Positions 25,085 to 34,919 are shown, numbered from the stretch's first letter. The stretch: 64,000 nucleotides of DNA from Streptomyces sp. NBC_01314 (GCF_041435215.1 NZ_CP108394.1:1-64000); one strand, 5' to 3'. Program-made: numbers and translations. Notes: a model not told the origin generated them from the letters alone.

Positions 25085-26561
25085 GGGTCTATCAGGAATT
25101 AGGTGTGATTCGTCTGTTTGGCCTACGAGTTGGTGGGTGGGCTGTTCGGCCTACACTCGTCCGGCGGTAAGGCGGCCGTCGAAGAGGACGTCGAACTCGT
25201 TGAGGGCGGACTTCCAGCGGTTGTTCCAGCGCTGGCGGCCGCGGCCGGTGGGGTCGAGGGCGAGGGTGGCGAGGTAGAGGCGTTTGAGGGCGGCCTGCTC
25301 GTTGGGGAAGTGCCCGCAGGCCTGGGCCGCGCGCCGGTAGCGGGCGTTGAGGGACTCGATGGCGTTGGTGGTGTAGACGACCTGGCGGATGGCGTCGGGC
25401 AGGCCGAGGAAGGGTACGAACTCGCTCCAGGCCCGCTGCCAGGTGCCGGCGATCGAGGGGTAGCGCTTGCCCCACGTGGCGTCGAAGTCCGCGAGCCGTT
25501 GCCGGGCCTCTTCCTCGTTGACGGCGGTGTAGACGGGCTTGAGGTCGCGGGCGACCTCGGCCCAGTCGCGGCGCGATGCGTAGCGCAGGCTGGCGCGGAT
25601 GAGGTGGACCACGCAGGTCTGCACGACGGTCTGGGGCCAGACGGTGTTCACCGCGTCGGGCAGGGCGCTCAGCCCGTCGCAGACCAGCATGAGCACGTCG
25701 CGGACGCCTCTGTTCTTGATCTCGGTCAGGACGGTCTGCCAGTACTTGGCGCCCTCGCCGCCGTTGCCGGCCCACAGTCCGAGGATCTCGCGGTAGCCGT
25801 CCGCGGTGACCGCGACGGCCACGTAGACCGGCCGGTTGGCGACGTGACCGTCCCTGATCTTGACGTGCACGGCGTCGATGAAGACGACAGGGTAGACCGG
25901 ATCGAGCGGGCGGGTGCGCCATTCCGCCATCGATTCCAGGGCCTTGTCGGTGATCGTGGAGATGGTCTCCTTCGTGGTCGTCATCCCGTACGTCTGGGCG
26001 AGGTGGGAGACGATCTCGCCGGAGGTCAGGCCCTTCGCGGTCAGTGAGAGCACCAGGTCGTCCAGCGCGCCGGTGCGGCGGGCGTGCACGGGCAGCAGCC
26101 GGGGCCGGAAGGTGCCCAGCCTGTCTCTGGGGACCTGCACCGTCACGGCGCCGACCTCCGTCATGACCTTCTTGGCCCGGTAGCCGTTGCGCATGTTGCC
26201 GCCCGAGCGGGACCCGCGCCCGCCGACCCGGCCGGCCTCGGCGGCGAGGTGCTCGTCCATCTCGGCCTCCAGGGCGGCCTGCATCAGATGCTGGGCCAGT
26301 TCGGGCAGCAGCCCGCCCTCGCCCATCAGCCGCAGCCCTTCGCCGCCATGGACCTTCTCGGCCGCGAGCGCGGCCAGCTCCTCCAGCAATTCGCTGGACA
26401 GACCGTTCTCAGACACCGGCATCGACTTCACGTCGGCACCCTGGACACTGCCGTCGGCCACGGCAAGCGACACGCGGTCTACGGCCTCAATCAGGTGACC
26501 TGTCGTCGCATTCATCAGATGACTCCTTCGGGAAGGATCACACCTAATTCATGACACTCCC
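25085..26561 (-). mobile_element. IS256-family insertion sequence
   Basis: A 1477-bp element. The left end reads GGGTCTATCAGGAATTAGG and the right end, read on the minus strand, GGGAGTGTCATGAATTAGG. Both continue TGTGAT, so 21 of the first 25 positions match. It is flanked by a perfect 8-bp duplication GTCGCAAG at 25077-25084 and 26562-26569. The fresh duplication and intact transposase suggest a recent insertion between the Tn7-like operon and the 1095-residue gene. Confidence 0.94.
25151..26515 (-). CDS. IS256-family transposase
   Basis: A full-length 454-residue transposase of the IS256/MULE type. The DDE residues lie in VVFIDAVHVKIRDG, LMLVCDGLSALPDAV and VYTTNAIESLNARYRR, and the family segment CVVHLIRASLRY is present. 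The ATG follows GAAGGAGTC at good spacing, just inside the right terminal repeat. No frame damage, so it is probably active. Confidence 0.95.
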   Translation of the reverse strand: MNATTGHLIEAVDRVSLAVADGSVQGADVKSMPVSENGLSSELLEELAALAAEKVHGGEGLRLMGEGGLLPELAQHLMQAALEAEMDEHLAAEAGRVGGRGSRSGGNMRNGYRAKKVMTEVGAVTVQVPRDRLGTFRPRLLPVHARRTGALDDLVLSLTAKGLTSGEIVSHLAQTYGMTTTKETISTITDKALESMAEWRTRPLDPVYPVVFIDAVHVKIRDGHVANRPVYVAVAVTADGYREILGLWAGNGGEGAKYWQTVLTEIKNRGVRDVLMLVCDGLSALPDAVNTVWPQTVVQTCVVHLIRASLRYASRRDWAEVARDLKPVYTAVNEEEARQRLADFDATWGKRYPSIAGTWQRAWSEFVPFLGLPDAIRQVVYTTNAIESLNARYRRAAQACGHFPNEQAALKRLYLATLALDPTGRGRQRWNNRWKSALNEFDVLFDGRLTAGRV

Positions 26562-26620
26562 GTCGCAAGCCATCGGCGCGGCAGGGGCCGCTCTGCCGAC
26601 CGCCCTGCTGATGGGTTGGT

Positions 26621-29600
26621 TCAGGACAGGCCGGGTTGGTCATCGGTGTCCGTGAGCAGGGGTGCGAATTGGTAGTGCCCACGATAGGTAGCTCGGTTGA
26701 TGATGTCGCGGGCCAGTTCCTGGTGTTCGGGAGAGGCAAGTCCGGCCAGCAGAACGGCGCGGATTCCGCTCTCCCTGATCCGTGGGGCGTAGTCGTACCT
26801 GTCCAGCGTGGTGGCCCATCGGTGCATCAGTTCCAGGACTGGTCCCAGGTGGTCGGTGACTGCCTCAGCCAGGAATGAGTAGATGCGCCGGTCGCGGCCG
26901 AGGCTTCCGGTCATCTCAAAGGCAACGCTCAGCTGTTGCAGGCGCCAGGTGACCGGGAAGGCGTCATTGCGGACCAGTGGGCCGATCAGGGCGTGGATCT
27001 CCTTGGGTTGCGGTGCAGGCTCATTTGCGTTGTCGTCCCGAGCGGTCAGGCGCCAGGTCCACCACTGCATGATGCGGTCGCGAGTATCGGGCGACAGATC
27101 ACGGTGGTGAACGACTTCACTCAACGACGAAGCGAGCTGAACTCCAGCCACAGGTGAGGAGCACAGGTAGTCAGCCATGGTGCTCTCGTCCAGCCCGAGC
27201 AGACCTGCCAGATAGATGGCCATGAGGTGATCACCCAGCCTCCGGTGCAAGTCCCGGTGATCCTGACCGTCCACTGCGGGTGTGCGGGCTGCGGTGCGGT
27301 AGACGTCCATGAGGAGGCCCACCACGGACTCAGTGAGCGACGACATGCTGCTCAGGTAAGCCATCCAGCTGGCACGGCCCAGTGCGGTGTCGAGGTTGAA
27401 CAGGACCCCGATTCGGCGTCGCGTCCACGCCGGGTCGAGAGCATCGAGTCGGTTGATCAAGGATCCGACGGCCCGGCCGACGGGACTGGCCGCGCCCGGG
27501 GCAGCGGGCGTACCAGCCACGTCCAGCAGCAGGGTGTCCAAGGCGGTGAACAGCACCTGGAAGGCAGTGCCGTGTTCGCGACGCCACAGTGCCCACTCGA
27601 CGGCGGCTCGCAAGGCTGTTTCCAAACTCTCGTCCCAAACAGACCGCTGGTCCCCGTCAAGGTCGTCTTGCGGCGACCTCGCGGCGCTCCAGACCGACTC
27701 AAGTACGTCCCACAGCGCGTCGCCGAGCAGGGCAGAGATCTGCTGGGTGCTCTGCAGCGCCAGTCCCGCCAGCACAAACCGGGCGACGGACAGGTTCAGG
27801 GTGCCGGTGTCGGAGGTGTGAGGGCGGCCAGTAGCCAACTGCACGAGCGGGAGGATGGTGGTCCAGGTGAGTTGCTGACCAGCCTGAATAGCCGTACGGA
27901 ATCCGTCGAGGACGGCGGCGAGATGATCATCGGCCAACTCGGCGAACTCCGGGGCGTCCTCTTGGTAGATGAGGGCCTGGCTGGTCACGGCGGCTTGCAG
28001 CTGACTGCAGAAGGCTTCGGCGTTCGTGCCGAACCGGGTGGGTGCGGGCTGGAACTCCCGGGCGTGGCTGATCAGATCAGTGGCCGCCATCGCAGCCAGG
28101 TTCTCCGGCGAACCCTCCTCGTCGGCCGCCGACCAGGCCGGGGGCTGGGGAATCGTGTCCAACGACGGTGCCGGACCGAGGCTGTCGCACAACTCTCGGT
28201 AGCGCTGCAGCTGCTGCTCGGGCAGGACATCGGCCAGTGCGGCATAGCGGTCTCGCTGCCAGGCGCCCGCCCACTGCTCGACGTACTGCTCTGGCGGTTC
28301 AGCACCACCGGAAGTGCTACGGAACCGCTCCACGAACCGTTCGGTGTCCGGCCCAGCGTCGATGACGGCCAGTACCCCTTCAAGCGCGGCCCGGCCCAGC
28401 GACCTGGCGAAGACGCGCGCCAAGAGTGCCCATTCACGCTGCGACCGGGCGGCAGCAATCTGGTCAAGATCCGTCAGACTGCTCTCCACCACGTCCGGAG
28501 CGTCGGCGCCGTGACGCTGGAGAATATGCAGGCGGAGCCTGCGGAAGACCAGCCACGGCTGGGACTCCAGGATGGAAAGAACCCGGCGGATGTCCGTGGC
28601 CGCAAGATGGTCGGCCGTGTCGCGGACCGCCTCGGTGAACAGGGCACGGTCATCAGAGCGCATCCCCCCGTGACCCGGGTCCAGCACCGGGTACCACACG
28701 CCGGACAGGTCGTCCCCGCCAGCGCGGTCAGGGTCCATTCCGGTGGCAAGGAGCGTACTTGCCAGGCTGTCGGTCAGCGCCTCCAACCAAGCTGCCCCCA
28801 GGTGACGGGCCAAGGTGGTGTTGTGTGAGCGCAGAATCTCCTGGAGATCGTAGTCGTCGATCCGGCCACCGTGCTGAGCGGCCTGCAGGAGCGCGGCCAT
28901 CACCGCCAGGGCCTGCTCGGTGTGACCGCCCTGGGCGCAGCGAACCGCGAGTTGGGCGTAATGGTCCGGGTCGATCAGGTAGGGGCCACGAATCGCTTCC
29001 ACCGCCCGCGGCACCAGACGCGCCGCGTCCGCGGGGGGCAGCAGGAGTGCCACCTCCGCAAGATCGAGATTGACCCGCGGGTTATCCGTCGAGGGGATCT
29101 GCTCGGCGATTGCCGCCACGTCTACCGGGGCAACGCTGGTCATCCGCACCAGATACGTTGAGGCGGGCCAGGCGGGAAAGACCACCGTGCGCGCTTCGTC
29201 GTCGGTTTCCGGTGCCGGCGGCGTACTGAAGAGTCCGTACCCGCGCAGGTGCGGCAGCCACCGGGGGGCGTCCAGCAGTCCAAAGAAGCGTTCCTGGGTC
29301 AAGTAATCCTGGGGGAAGGCATTCAGGAGCAGCTTCACATGGGCCTTGCCCGGCTCACGGACGGCAGCCAGGGTCTCCAGTCGCTGCAGCACGGTGACGT
29401 AGCGGGTCTCGAAGCGGTCGAGCACCACATCGAGCATGTCCTCCAGTTCGGCCAGGCGCACACGGACCGCTGCGTCCATCGGCGTCTGTTCCATACGGAC
29501 CCGGTGCGCGTAGGTGTGCAGTTTCCTCGCTTCTGCCAGCCAGACGACGGCCGCGGGGTTGGCGGCTGGGATACCCAACCAGTCCAGCACACCCTTCACT

Positions 29601-29908
29601 TCGAACAGGTGCCGCTGCCCCCCGCCCGCGGTCGGATCTTTCCGGATGGCATCGGGCAGGAGAACCTCGCGCAGGGCGCTCTCCAGCTCCCGGAACAGGT
29701 GCGAAACCAGCATCCCGGTCGAACGCAGCGGCAGATCCTCATCCAGCAGGGTGCAGATATCGGCGTACCAGCCCGCGGGCCCGGGGCCGAACCGGCGCAA
29801 ACGCCTCAGAATCCGCTGCTGCCTATCAAGGGCGGTCGGGCCAGGGCGTTGCCCGGACAACCGCTCCAGAGGAACCTCACGGTCCTGCGCCTGTGACACC
29901 GGCGCCAC
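26621..29908 (-). CDS. Very large uncharacterised protein (1095 residues)
   Basis: Function not recognised. The protein is leucine- and alanine-rich throughout, with no signal peptide, membrane segment, Walker motif or nuclease motif that can be seen. Long stretches look like alpha-helical repeats, for example the segments around DHYAQLAVRCAQGGHTEQALAVMAALLQAA and RAVGSLINRLDALDPAW. This could be a scaffold or sensor. Its setting, a single large gene on the minus strand in a zone rich in nucleases and transposons, makes a defence role possible, but nothing in the sequence proves it. GTG 29908 is used; GTG 29899 has better spacing from AGGGGG. Confidence 0.75.
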   Translation of the reverse strand: MAPVSQAQDREVPLERLSGQRPGPTALDRQQRILRRLRRFGPGPAGWYADICTLLDEDLPLRSTGMLVSHLFRELESALREVLLPDAIRKDPTAGGGQRHLFEVKGVLDWLGIPAANPAAVVWLAEARKLHTYAHRVRMEQTPMDAAVRVRLAELEDMLDVVLDRFETRYVTVLQRLETLAAVREPGKAHVKLLLNAFPQDYLTQERFFGLLDAPRWLPHLRGYGLFSTPPAPETDDEARTVVFPAWPASTYLVRMTSVAPVDVAAIAEQIPSTDNPRVNLDLAEVALLLPPADAARLVPRAVEAIRGPYLIDPDHYAQLAVRCAQGGHTEQALAVMAALLQAAQHGGRIDDYDLQEILRSHNTTLARHLGAAWLEALTDSLASTLLATGMDPDRAGGDDLSGVWYPVLDPGHGGMRSDDRALFTEAVRDTADHLAATDIRRVLSILESQPWLVFRRLRLHILQRHGADAPDVVESSLTDLDQIAAARSQREWALLARVFARSLGRAALEGVLAVIDAGPDTERFVERFRSTSGGAEPPEQYVEQWAGAWQRDRYAALADVLPEQQLQRYRELCDSLGPAPSLDTIPQPPAWSAADEEGSPENLAAMAATDLISHAREFQPAPTRFGTNAEAFCSQLQAAVTSQALIYQEDAPEFAELADDHLAAVLDGFRTAIQAGQQLTWTTILPLVQLATGRPHTSDTGTLNLSVARFVLAGLALQSTQQISALLGDALWDVLESVWSAARSPQDDLDGDQRSVWDESLETALRAAVEWALWRREHGTAFQVLFTALDTLLLDVAGTPAAPGAASPVGRAVGSLINRLDALDPAWTRRRIGVLFNLDTALGRASWMAYLSSMSSLTESVVGLLMDVYRTAARTPAVDGQDHRDLHRRLGDHLMAIYLAGLLGLDESTMADYLCSSPVAGVQLASSLSEVVHHRDLSPDTRDRIMQWWTWRLTARDDNANEPAPQPKEIHALIGPLVRNDAFPVTWRLQQLSVAFEMTGSLGRDRRIYSFLAEAVTDHLGPVLELMHRWATTLDRYDYAPRIRESGIRAVLLAGLASPEHQELARDIINRATYRGHYQFAPLLTDTDDQPGLS

Positions 29909-30389
29909 CCCCTATCGGCCGGCCCAGGCCAGCGCCCCGACCGGAGAGCTGACCGTCCCAAGGACACGCCGGACTACACCCTGATCGTTCCACAGCCACC
30001 CCGTCCTCCCGGCCTCGATGACCGACCTACTCCCCGGCCCCACCCGCCAGCGACCGGCCATCCCAACCACACAGCAAGCCCCTGACCAGCACGAACACGC
30101 ACCGTTCCATTAGGTACAAGAAACCATCCCCAACACCACACCAGCCTTATCAACAGACCCCCAACAACCGCAGGTCAGAAGCCTCGCGACCATCGCCGGA
30201 AGGACCCCAGAAACGCCCTTCCCTCTTCTCAAAAAATCATCAACACCACAGCTCACACCCAACCCACCACACCAACTGCGAACCCCTCAATCACACCCGC
30301 GCGGGCGTGGTGGGCAAGCTGATCAGCAAGTGTCCGGAGCAGTTGAGGTTCCGCCGGGGCGGTGGATTCACCCGGCCGGGTGCGGTTGG
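29909..30389. other. Intergenic stretch with strong A/C strand bias
   Basis: No gene seen. From about 29990 to 30310 the plus strand consists largely of A and C with few G or T, for example around 30120-30180 and 30240-30300. It is also less GC-rich than its surroundings. The run lies upstream of the 1095-residue gene, whose leader would therefore be G/U-rich. It may mark the boundary of the accessory zone. Confidence 0.5.
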
Positions 30390-30662
30390 TCAGGGGCTGT
30401 CGCCGCCCCAGTCCCAGCGGGCCGGGTCGCCGGGGCGAGGGTCGTACAGCGCCCGGCCCCCGGGACCGAACTGCCCGAGCTCCGTGAGGAGGGAGACACC
30501 GCCGTCGATCTCCTCCGGCCTCCAGCCGGTGATGTCGAGCAGCAGTCCGTCCAGCGGCCCGCCCACCAGTTCGGCGTAGCGCCGTCCCGGCTTCGGGCCC
30601 GGGTGTTCGTGGTCGGCTCCGTAGATCCGGCCGCGCAGCAGTTGCTCATCGTCGCTGTCCAT
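30390..30662 (-). CDS. Small conserved-looking hypothetical protein
   Basis: A 90-residue acidic soluble protein, not recognised as a named family. It starts MDSDDEQLLRGRIYGADHEH and contains GPKPGRRYAELVGGPLDGLLLDITGW. The balance of charged residues and the sensible length suggest a real gene. ATG 30662 gives the clean start. A separate frame on the same strand lies just upstream. Confidence 0.6.
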   Translation of the reverse strand: MDSDDEQLLRGRIYGADHEHPGPKPGRRYAELVGGPLDGLLLDITGWRPEEIDGGVSLLTELGQFGPGGRALYDPRPGDPARWDWGGDSP

Positions 30663-30667
30663 ACGGT

Positions 30668-31114
30668 TCAGCCTCGCAGCCGCCACCGACAACGAGGGCC
30701 TGACCAGGCGCCCCTGGGCAAGCCCTCGCGCTGGCACGGGTGGCTTGCCCGGGTCAGCCGCGCCAGGGCCCGAGCCGGCCGCCGACCGCCGGCCCTTTGT
30801 GGCCTGTGCCCTCTCCGTCTCCTGGCACTCCTGCTCCTGGCGCTCCTGCTCGGCCTGTTCCGCGTGCCGCTCCGCTTCGAGCGCCCGCGTCTTGCAGCCG
30901 TCGCACAGGTGCGGGTGGCTGTCCCCGCGGCCCCGGTCGACCGTGTGACTGGGCGGCGGGATGCCCGGCCGGTCTCGGCGGTGGTCCACCCCGTGATCCA
31001 GGAGGACAGCCCCGCCACCACGCAGAGGGCGAGGCCGAACAGGCCGTACGCCATCCTGTTCCGCGCGGCGGGGTGGCGGGCCGGGACAGACCTGGATCTT
31101 GCGCGGCGCTTCAC
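30668..31114 (-). pseudogene. Possible frameshifted membrane protein
   Basis: In this frame the N-terminal part looks genuine: a basic start and one membrane helix, MAYGLFGLALCVVAGLSSWITGW. After about 30985 this frame becomes arginine-rich and unlikely. The neighbouring minus-strand frame then reads HLCDGCKTRALEAERHAEQAEQERQEQE, a plausible CxxC plus coiled coil. The simplest reading is one gene broken by a single-base shift near 30960-30990, or a sequencing error. Confidence 0.35.
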
Positions 31115-31257
31115 TCCGGCGGACTTCGGGGCGAACGCGAGCTGAAGCAGGCCGTGTCCACCGGGCGGCCACCTTCACACAACCGTTCGCATGCCTCGTG
31201 AGTCACATCCCCGTAAGTCTTCGCCCTCAGTTCCTCTTTCGACTATGGGAGTCCACC

Positions 31258-32694
31258 GTGCGCGCACGCACCCTGGCCGCTACCGCCGCCGTAGCGGCAC
31301 TCACCGCAGCCGGCCTGACCCTGCCGCTCGCCGGGAGCGCCGCGGCTGCGACGACTGCGCGGTTCGATTTCAACGGTGACGGATACGCGGACATCGCGGT
31401 CGGCATGCCCAACGCCACGGTGGACGGCAAGGCCATGGCGGGCTACGTCAGCGTGATCTATGGCGGCGCGCAGAGCCCGTACCAGTCCACCGGTGTCTTC
31501 AGCCAGGCTGAGGCCGGCATACCCGGCACGCCCGAGGCCGGCGACCGCTTCGGCTCCTCCGTGGCACCCGTCGACGTGAACGGCGACGGTGTCTTCGAGC
31601 TCGTCGTCGGCGCGAGCGGCGAGTCGCTCACCTCCGATCAGCTCAAGGACGAGGGCACCATCACCGTCCTGGACGGCTCGGAGTGGAACGTCAAGGGCAC
31701 CACCGTGGCCAGGGGTGTGTCCGAGTACAGCAGCATCGGCAGCACCATCGCCACGGGTGACTACGACGGCGACGGCGACACAGACCTCGCGTACGGCGAG
31801 AAGGACGAGGAGGCCGGCGCGCTCCGGTTCCGCCCGGGCCCGCTCACCGCCGCCCCGGTGACCACCACCACCTTGCGCAACTACGGCATGGGCGGCGACA
31901 CCCGCGACCTGGTCACCGGCGACTTCGACGGCGACGGCCGGGATGACCTCGCCACCGCCTGGCAGGCCCTGGACGACTCCGGCACCTTCATCACGCGCTG
32001 GGACGAGCAGGCCAAGCCCGCCCGGTGGTGGGCCGACGCCGACCGCGGCAGCGCGCTCGCCGCCGCCGACTTCGACGGGGACGGCACCGACGACCTCGTG
32101 GTCGGCCTCGTACAGGCCAATCCCGAGTCGGAGACGACGCATTGCCAGGACCGGCTCGGCGGTGCGCTGCTCCTGTTCAAGGGCTCGAAGACCGCGCAGT
32201 TCGGTACCGAGAGCGACTGCATCACCCAGTCGAATCCGGAGGTCGGCGGTACCGCCGAGGCGGGCGACGACTTCGGCGCGGCGCTGGCCGCCGGTGATCT
32301 GAACGGTGACAACCGTCCGGAACTGGTGGTCGGCGTGCCCGGTGAGGACGTGGGCACCGTGAAGGACGCGGGCGGATACGTCGTCATGAACGGTACGGAG
32401 AACGGCCCTTACGGGGGTCTGGCCCGCAGCCAGAGCACTCCGAACATGCCCGGCACGGCCGAGGCAGGCGACCGCTTCGGCGCCCAGGTGGCCGTCGGTG
32501 ACTACAACCGTGACGGCCTGTGGGACACCGCGGTGAGCGCGCCCGGGGAGAACGCCGGTGAGCCCAGGTCGGGTGGCGTCTGGTTCGTGCCGAGCAGCAT
32601 GGAGGAGACGTACCCGCTGGCCAAGTCGCTGACCCCGTTCGGCTTCGCGCTGCCCCACGGCGCCATCAAGTACGGGGAAGTGCTGGGGCTTTAG
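31258..32694 (+). CDS. Secreted FG-GAP repeat (integrin-like propeller) protein
   Basis: A 478-residue exported protein. The signal peptide (VRARTLAATAAVAALTAAGL...GSAAAA) ends near residue 30. Seven calcium-binding FG-GAP units follow: DFNGDGYADIAVG, DVNGDGVFELVVG, DYDGDGDTDLAYG, DFDGDGRDDLATAW, DFDGDGTDDLVVG, DLNGDNRPELVVG and DYNRDGLWDTAVS. Together they should form one beta-propeller. Such proteins are common in Streptomyces arms; the ligand is unknown. GTG 31258 is chosen because GGGAG precedes it and the signal peptide starts there. Confidence 0.88.
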   Translation: MRARTLAATAAVAALTAAGLTLPLAGSAAAATTARFDFNGDGYADIAVGMPNATVDGKAMAGYVSVIYGGAQSPYQSTGVFSQAEAGIPGTPEAGDRFGSSVAPVDVNGDGVFELVVGASGESLTSDQLKDEGTITVLDGSEWNVKGTTVARGVSEYSSIGSTIATGDYDGDGDTDLAYGEKDEEAGALRFRPGPLTAAPVTTTTLRNYGMGGDTRDLVTGDFDGDGRDDLATAWQALDDSGTFITRWDEQAKPARWWADADRGSALAAADFDGDGTDDLVVGLVQANPESETTHCQDRLGGALLLFKGSKTAQFGTESDCITQSNPEVGGTAEAGDDFGAALAAGDLNGDNRPELVVGVPGEDVGTVKDAGGYVVMNGTENGPYGGLARSQSTPNMPGTAEAGDRFGAQVAVGDYNRDGLWDTAVSAPGENAGEPRSGGVWFVPSSMEETYPLAKSLTPFGFALPHGAIKYGEVLGL

Positions 32695-33005
32695 GCATCC
32701 GCTTGCCGTCCCTGTACCAGGGTGTGCTCCGCCTGACCCGGCTGTTGGCGCTTGAGCGGGGGTCTGGACGGAGAAGGACCGTGCGCCGGCGGGCGGGTGA
32801 CCGTGCCGGCGGGCGAGTGTCAGCACCTGAGCGTCTGCTGACATGAGGTTGCCGGGTACGGTTCGGCCGGCCGTACCCGGCGGTGTTTCGTCCTGGAACC
32901 GGCCGTCCGCGGGATTCGTGTGGTCGGTGCGGGGGTGGCGCCGGGCCTGGGAGCAGGGCTCCTGTCGTGGGTAGGGGCCGAGAGGTGCAGGTTCTCGGCT
33001 TTTCC
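32695..33005. other. Convergent intergenic region
   Basis: About 310 bp between convergent genes. It contains a short tandem direct repeat (GTGCCGGCGGGCG, near 32770-32815) and the terminator hairpin at 32852-32880. No gene is seen. Confidence 0.5.
32852..32880. terminator. Bidirectional terminator hairpin
   Basis: The perfect inverted repeat CCGGGTACGG/CCGTACCCGG with a 9-nt spacer lies between the FG-GAP gene (plus) and the sugar permease gene (minus). It would serve both converging transcripts. There is no T-run, which is normal for Streptomyces terminators. Confidence 0.6.
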
Positions 33006-33848
33006 TCAGCCCTTGACGGCGGAGCTTGCGACGCCCTGGACGAACCAGCGTTGGAAGAAGGCGAAGACCACCAGGACGGGCAGGACCAGGAGGACGCCGA
33101 AGGCGAGGATCTGTCCCCAGTCCGGGGGCTGCTGGCCCTGGAAGACGCTCATCTCCAGCGGCAGTGGCCGGACCGAGGGGTCGGAGACCATCAGTACGGG
33201 CCACAGGAAGGAGCCCCACTGGATGAGGAAGGTCAGGATCGCCACGGAGGCGAAGGCCGGCTTCGACATGGGGACGATGATGGCGAAGAAGGTGCGCCAG
33301 GGGCCCGCGCCGTCGATGCGGGCGGCTTCCTCGATGCTCGGTGGGATCGAGCGGAAGAACGTGTGGAACTGGTAGACGGAGAAGGCGTTGGCGATGAAGG
33401 GGAGCGCCAGGATGTAGAGGGTGTTGCGCTGGTCGTTGAACATGTAGAAGAGCGGGACGGCCACCGACTCGAACGGGACCAGCATCAGCAGCAGGATGAG
33501 TGTGAAGACGGCTTGCCTGCCGCGCCACTTCAGCCGGGAAAGGCCGTACGCCGCCATCGAGTTGACGAACAGGCCGCCGGTGACGACGACGAAGGCCAGC
33601 AGCAGCGAGATGCCCATGAAGCGCCAGAAGTAGCCGGTGCTGTCGGAGTTGAGGCTGCTCAGGACGGCGGAATAGTTGTCGAAGGACAGGTTGGTGGGCA
33701 GGAAGCCGGACAGGCCGTTGAGGACCTCGTCGGACGGCTTGAGGCTGCCCAGGAACAGGTAGATCACGGGCAGCACGAAGACGAAGGCCAGCACGCTGAG
33801 TACGGCGTAGTCCATGAAGCGGCGCAGGGGCGTAGGGGTGGTGCCCAT
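33006..33848 (-). CDS. Carbohydrate ABC transporter permease (MalG type)
   Basis: A 280-residue inner-membrane subunit of a CUT1-family sugar importer. It has six predicted membrane helices and the EAA loop EAARIDGAGPWRTFFAIIVPMSKPA that contacts the ATPase. It starts 3 bp after the partner permease, so the two are co-translated. No ATPase gene is encoded in this operon. In Streptomyces such systems commonly share the MsiK ATPase encoded elsewhere. Confidence 0.92.
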   Translation of the reverse strand: MGTTPTPLRRFMDYAVLSVLAFVFVLPVIYLFLGSLKPSDEVLNGLSGFLPTNLSFDNYSAVLSSLNSDSTGYFWRFMGISLLLAFVVVTGGLFVNSMAAYGLSRLKWRGRQAVFTLILLLMLVPFESVAVPLFYMFNDQRNTLYILALPFIANAFSVYQFHTFFRSIPPSIEEAARIDGAGPWRTFFAIIVPMSKPAFASVAILTFLIQWGSFLWPVLMVSDPSVRPLPLEMSVFQGQQPPDWGQILAFGVLLVLPVLVVFAFFQRWFVQGVASSAVKG

Positions 33849-33851
33849 GGG

Positions 33852-34859
33852 TCAGTCCTCGTTTCCGGGCCGGACGACGCGGCGCTGGATGAGCGTCAGG
33901 ACGACGACGATCAGGAAGAAGACGACGGTGATCGCGGACGCCTGGCCGATGTTGTTCTGGTCGAAGGCGGTGGTGACGGCCTGGTACATCACGGTGCGGG
34001 TGGCGTCCTCGTCGAGCCCGCCGCCTCGGACGAGGACGTAGACCTGGTCGAAGACGCGGAAGGAGAGCACGGAGGTGAGCGTGGCGACGAAGACGAGGGT
34101 GCCGCGGATGCCGGGCAGGGTGACGTGGCGGAACTGCTGCCAGCGGGAGGCGCGGTCGAGTTCGGCGGCCTCGTAGAGTTCGCCCGGGATCTGCTGGAGG
34201 CCGGCCAGGAGGATGACCATCTGGAAGCCGACACCCTGCCAGATGGACAGCACGATGATCGAGGCCATCGCGGTGGCGGAGTCGCCGAGCCAGTCGAAGG
34301 CGCCCCAGTTGCCGAAACTCACCGCGTCCAGTGCGGAGTTGAGCATGCCCTGGTCGCTGCGGGCGAGTATGAGGCGCCAGATCACGGCGACCAGGGCCAT
34401 GGGGAAGACGACCGGCATGAAGAACAGGGACCGGAACAGTCCGATGGCCTTGAGCTTGCGGTTGAGCAGGATCGCGAGGGCGAGGGCGAGGGCGGTCTGG
34501 ACGGGTACGACGATGACGGCGAAGGTCAGGTTGTTCAGCAGTGCCCGCAGGAAGGGGCCGGACAGGTCGGGGTCGGTGAACAGGCGCCGGTACTGCTCGA
34601 TCCCGAACCAGGTCGGTTCCAGCGGGGAGCCGAGGCGGACGTTGTAGAAGGAGAGGACGACGGCGTAGCCGAAGGGCACACCGACGAAGACGATGAGTCC
34701 GACGACGGCCGGGGCGGACATGAGCAGTCCGTGCAGCCAGTCGCGGTTCTTGGGGCCCGGCCGCGCCGATCGCGTCATCCGCGCGGGCTTCACGGGTGTC
34801 ACGGATGAGGTCTGCTCCGGGCCGGGCGGTGCGGTGTGCGCGGGTTCCACGGATGTCAC
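33852..34859 (-). CDS. Carbohydrate ABC transporter permease (MalF type)
   Basis: A 335-residue permease pairing with the downstream MalG-type subunit. The first 50 residues are polar and cytoplasmic; six membrane helices and the EAA loop YEAAELDRASRWQQFRHVTLPG follow. It lies 60 bp downstream of the substrate-binding lipoprotein gene in a four-gene unit running LacI regulator, binding protein, permease, permease. Confidence 0.92.
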   Translation of the reverse strand: MTSVEPAHTAPPGPEQTSSVTPVKPARMTRSARPGPKNRDWLHGLLMSAPAVVGLIVFVGVPFGYAVVLSFYNVRLGSPLEPTWFGIEQYRRLFTDPDLSGPFLRALLNNLTFAVIVVPVQTALALALAILLNRKLKAIGLFRSLFFMPVVFPMALVAVIWRLILARSDQGMLNSALDAVSFGNWGAFDWLGDSATAMASIIVLSIWQGVGFQMVILLAGLQQIPGELYEAAELDRASRWQQFRHVTLPGIRGTLVFVATLTSVLSFRVFDQVYVLVRGGGLDEDATRTVMYQAVTTAFDQNNIGQASAITVVFFLIVVVLTLIQRRVVRPGNED

Positions 34860-34919
34860 GGGAGGTCCTGTTCCCGGCGGGGCGGGCGCGGCTGCCGTGC
34901 CCGCCCCGGCCGCTGGGTT

